This document shows, one piece after another, positions 60,080-64,000 of a stretch of DNA of 64,000 bases. The position numbers and the translations under genes are program-made. The stretch comes from Crotophaga sulcirostris (taxonomy: Eukaryota; Chordata; Aves; Cuculiformes; Crotophagidae), in assembly GCA_013397455.1 (NCBI GenBank), contig VYZB01000278.1, forward strand, positions 324,348 through 388,347, given 5' to 3'. The notes under the pieces are model-generated. The model made no database searches. It saw only the letters and a list, made by a program, of their open reading frames with translations, and was not told the origin of the DNA. Every line of letters starts with the position of its first letter. The stretch's first letter is position 1.

Positions 60080-63000
60080 GTGAGTAAGGGTAAATTGAAC
60101 AATTTAGATCTCAACCCTTCCTCTCTTGCTTCTTCCTCCTGTACCATTAACTCTGAATACAAATGAACAAGTTTTTGTTTGTGTTTTGTGTTGTGTGAAG
60201 GTGAAATGTTTTTCAGTAGTTTCCCTATATTGAAACACTGTAGATAAGAAAAATATTTTTTTCAGACATTAAGTCATTAGTTGCCTTCTGTTGTGGTACT
60301 GATTAGAGTATATATATTATCTGTCTGTGGATGAGTCTTGCTTATACTAAGATTATTGATATTGCTGGTTGCATTTTCTTAGGGAAAAATGTACCAATAA
60401 TTTGGGAAGATGCCGTTCTACACATTTATTTATTTACTTATTTTTAACTACTAGAGTGTATGTGGTATAGCATGTCTGAAGTTATCAAGCAAGACAAAAG
60501 GATCTTTGTGAGGCCTTTGTATCCTACATACTACGTTGTCTATATCTTTGTCGTATACCCTCACATAACAGCTTGCAGGCCTGGGGTCTGTGCCTCTAAC
60601 AAAGACCAGTATCGAATACTTCCCAGGAAAATAAACGTGACTCTAGGTTAAACTGGACCAATTGTCAGTGATGATGTGTGATTTTATAAATATAAGAATT
60701 TGACCTTCTTGATGTTTTCTAAGAGTTTATCCCCCTGATCATTTTATTATTACTAGTTTTGATGCTATAGCTACACAAATGTAAAACAATAATCTGTTTG
60801 TAAATAAAACTTACTAAAGTTGGTTTTTATTTAAAAAAAAACTTTCCTAAACTCCTTGGGGGTTTTCCTTTTGCCTTCATGTAGCAGAATAAATGCAAAT
60901 GTCTGAGCAATATTTGTCATAATTTCAAGATTTCTCAGTTTTTGTAAAGCAGGCATACTACATTAACTTGTATTTAGTATAAATATAGTATATTCTAAAG
61001 ACTTGTTACAGATTTTTTGTTATGCAAATTATAAGCTCATTTATAAATTGTAGGTTATTTGTCCAAGAACTTATCCATAGTGTTGAGTAGGACTGAAAGT
61101 TATATACAAGTGTTTCCAATAGCTTTAGCCTGAGGTCAAATTCAGTGTTGACAGTGAACTAATTACTTTGGACAGTGTTTTTCTGTGGGGACAAAATTGA
61201 GTAGCTTGTTTATAAGTAAGTGGTCCTTTGAACCCTTAGTCTCTCTGGTTGTTCTGTATGACATAATTGATGTTTAATCTTGTATGCTGTGTCAAAGACA
61301 TGCTTTTCTACTTAGCCATGGCTTAGTCACAAGGCTGTGTAGGATCTCATAATTGTTTGTGCTGATTAATGTAAAGACTTAGAACTGATTTGCATCTAAA
61401 GGAAATCTCAATCTATACCTGGTTATTGGTGTTTCTTTTCAATGTTTGAGTTTCTTGCATCCTGTTTTTATGAAGTTGCCCCCAAATTTCAAATTCTGAG
61501 GAGAAAAGCTATAATCCATTGTAATGTCCTCTCATTACCGTGCTTGTGTATCTGGAAGATACTTGTTGCAATCTGCAACTGCTCATTGCTTTTCTTTGGA
61601 AAACAAAAAATGTTTTTTTCCAGCCCAATAAATGAAAAGAAAAGCTATCAAAATCTAGTATGTTCTTATTCTTTGCAAAACTATACTGCTCTAGGAGTAA
61701 TGTTTGGACTAGGACAATTAGCTGTCTTCAAAAATATCACAGTTCTTTGGGAAAGATTGGCTCTTAGCAGCTATTCTGTTATTAAAATAATAAAACCTTA
61801 CCTACACTGAAACAGTTTAAAATAATTGTGAATTTGTCAGCTTCTTATGTAAACTACTTGTTTACCCAGGTTAGATGTGGGCTTAATTATTAAAATTTCT
61901 GATGTCAGTATTCGCTTGATTTTAATAGAGACATTATAAATGAATATTGGCTTTCATATTTAGTAATTCTTTTAAGAACATACAAAAGAAAAAAATAAGT
62001 GCTCCTGTGCCTGTAGAATGTGTAAGAAATCCAGACAATAAACAATACTGATGTAGTTTGTAACTGTGTGACTTCCAGCATGTCTGGGAGTTTTGGCAAA
62101 AATTGGATATGTAATCTGAACTGATATGCATAAAAAGAAACTAATCAGTATTAAAAATAGTAGACATGTTTAGACTGGCAGTCTAATTAAAAGGAAAAGT
62201 AAAGGGATAAATGAAATCATGCATTAAAGAGATTAAATCGTAAGACTTTTTTTTCTCTGAGTAAAATAATGGCACAGAAACAAAAATTTTGCAGAGTTGG
62301 AGTGGTTTACAGTTACGTTTACAGTAAATTGTGCACATTTAAGTTTCAAATAAAGATCTATATAAAGCCTTTAATTTTTTTATTTGAGGATACAAGTAGC
62401 AATAAGTGAGTTTCCTATATAACCAAAATATAATGTATATAATTTCCCCCTGAGTTCAAATCACACATTCTTTCACTAATTTTTGTTTTCATGTAACAGG
62501 GAATGAATACATTGTTCTCATTTTGTTCCACTGACGCTCATAGGAAGTCTGTTCTCTTTTATAATGAAGAAAAATAAGTGATTAGTTCCTTCTTAGAAAA
62601 GTGCTGAGATCAGGATTTTATGTAGTCGAATTAAATTTTGAACTTTTTCTGCTTTTTATATGATGACTATAAACCATTATTGCCGTAATTTGAAATACAT
62701 TTCAGCTGTTTTTTTTAAAGTCAAAAGAATTTCTTTAAAGTGACTTTTCTATGCAGGTTTTGAAAAGCAATAAGGAAACAGAACCTTGATATGGTAACAT
62801 GTAATGCTTTACTGAGGAGTCTTGAGTCCATTTACTCCAAAGCAGAGGTGAAAAGAGGATACGGACATTGATATGGGTTTAAACAGCAAGGGATAGTGTC
62901 TTAGTTGTAATAGGTACATAACCATAATTTGGGAATAATTTTTATATAGTATTTGAGCATCCTCCCCTGTAGATATGGTGTCAGAATTGCTTGGTCAAGG

Positions 63001-64000
63001 TAGGATCTGTGTTGAAATATTAGTCAGTTTGTGTGGTTCCAGATGCCTCCATGTACCATTTACATGTGCTCAGAATTCATCAATGTCCTTCTCAATATTT
63101 TTTCCTGATGTTTGCATCTTGCGTGTAGCTCGAGGTCTATGAGTATCTCAGATATTTGACCCTTAAGATTGTCCTAAGCTCATATCATGTGCATGTGACA
63201 TGTCCTGGCCTACTAAATACAAAGTGTTGACAAGTTGGAAAGATAACCATCTAAGTTCACTCTGTTCCTCTGATACTTTGAAAGAGGGTGAAAACATGTT
63301 TTGACCTCAGACAGCCTGGGCATTTTGCAGGAGAACTTTCTTCTCCTTTACTCGTTCAAGCCACAAAGTATTTCACGGCACAAAACGCCTTTCCTGGATA
63401 CAAATGTGCCCCTTGTGGTCTAAACTTGCCTGTCAGTATGTTGCTGATGGCTGATATTAGAGTTGTTGGTCTGCTGGTATTGCTACTCCAGTTGTTGAAA
63501 CGTCTTGGAAATGAATGGTGAAAATAAAGCCACTTCATGGCCCACGTTGAGCAAATTGTTTGTCTCTTATAGAGGGTGGTATTGAGAAAAGAGCATATTT
63601 ACTAGCAATAATCTAAGGAGGAGGAATTTCCTTGAGTTGTTTCTTCCTTGGATTAGCCGGTTGTGAGATTTGATGCAGAGATTTAACACGTGCTGTATAC
63701 AGGAAGGGCAATTGGAAGGGCAGGACTAATGTTTGGATAGGCAGAACTCAGTGGACTTGTCTGAGCTATTGTGAATAAGCTAGTGAGATTCTTGTATTTT
63801 TGTTTATCAATTAGTTTTCTTTTAAAATGTTTCAGTTACATTTGTAATGGTCTGAAGTGGTATCAACTTTTTTGAGCTGTTTTGCAGTTTGCACTCCCAC
63901 TGTTTTCTCTCATGCTCTAAGTTTCTCAGTTTAGGTACTTGAAGGATTTCACATGTGTCTTACTGGTGCTTTACTCTAAAGAATGCAACTTTGAGGCTTT
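60080..64000 (+). other. LRBA intron 29 (partial)
   Basis: At least 3.9 kb of AT-rich intron. I looked for the next expected exon (family motif NMSITERLEHALEKAAPLL) and did not see it. A 122-codon ORF at 61442-61810 has no recognisable domain. Confidence 0.85.

Noticed and set aside
61442..61810. 122-codon ORF on + in intron 29
   Set aside because: No family resemblance and composition like the surrounding intron; chance ORF.
1..64000. Bacterial-type features (operons, CRISPR, riboswitches, attachment sites)
   Set aside because: The sequence is a eukaryotic split gene with introns and vertebrate retroelements; no such features are present.

Overview
The window is nuclear DNA of a vertebrate, most likely a bird, and holds the interior of one large split gene on the + strand: LRBA (LPS-responsive beige-like anchor protein, BEACH family). 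I placed 29 consecutive coding exons between 4457 and 60079. They join with matching splice phases into one open frame of 5,074 nt (about 1,691 codons). Identity comes from comparing the translated exons with the LRBA and neurobeachin (NBEA) family as I know it. LRBA is chosen over NBEA because the variable parts (exon 21, exon 25 and the exon 28-29 linker) follow LRBA. The bird assignment rests on CR1 LINE fragments of avian type and on a roughly 1-kb solo LTR of a kind I know from many neoavian genomes. The species is not determined; the LTR suggests a neoavian rather than a galliform bird.

Layout: 1-4456 is intron upstream of the first visible exon; the start codon and roughly 70 N-terminal residues lie before the window. 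Exons 1-3 (4457-7183) encode the first solenoid segment, exons 4-7 (10339-12504) the concanavalin A-like lectin fold, and exons 8-20 (13355-29395) the long alpha-solenoid. After an 11-kb intron, exon 21 (40472-41503) encodes an acidic, probably disordered linker of 344 residues. Exons 22-27 (42572-48768) encode a second conserved helical block, and exons 28-29 (49391-60079) a low-complexity linker. The PH-BEACH, BEACH and WD40 exons must lie beyond 64000.

Non-coding content: a 1,001-bp antisense solo LTR in intron 3 with an internal degenerate tandem repeat; a decayed CR1 endonuclease fragment in intron 20 and a probable CR1 3' end 0.7 kb further on; short CR1 3' ends in introns 11 and 28; AT-rich and homopolymer tracts; a 12-N gap in intron 15 and one ambiguous base in intron 14. 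I found no second protein gene, rRNA or tRNA gene, or CRISPR array.

I found no new multi-gene system. The points most worth checking are a GC-AG intron after exon 25, a motif in exon 21 matching the PKA-RII anchoring helix with two RRDS PKA-type sites in later exons, an AG|GTAACT start to exon 21 that could act as a recursive-splice site, and several intron stretches that look like conserved regulatory elements.
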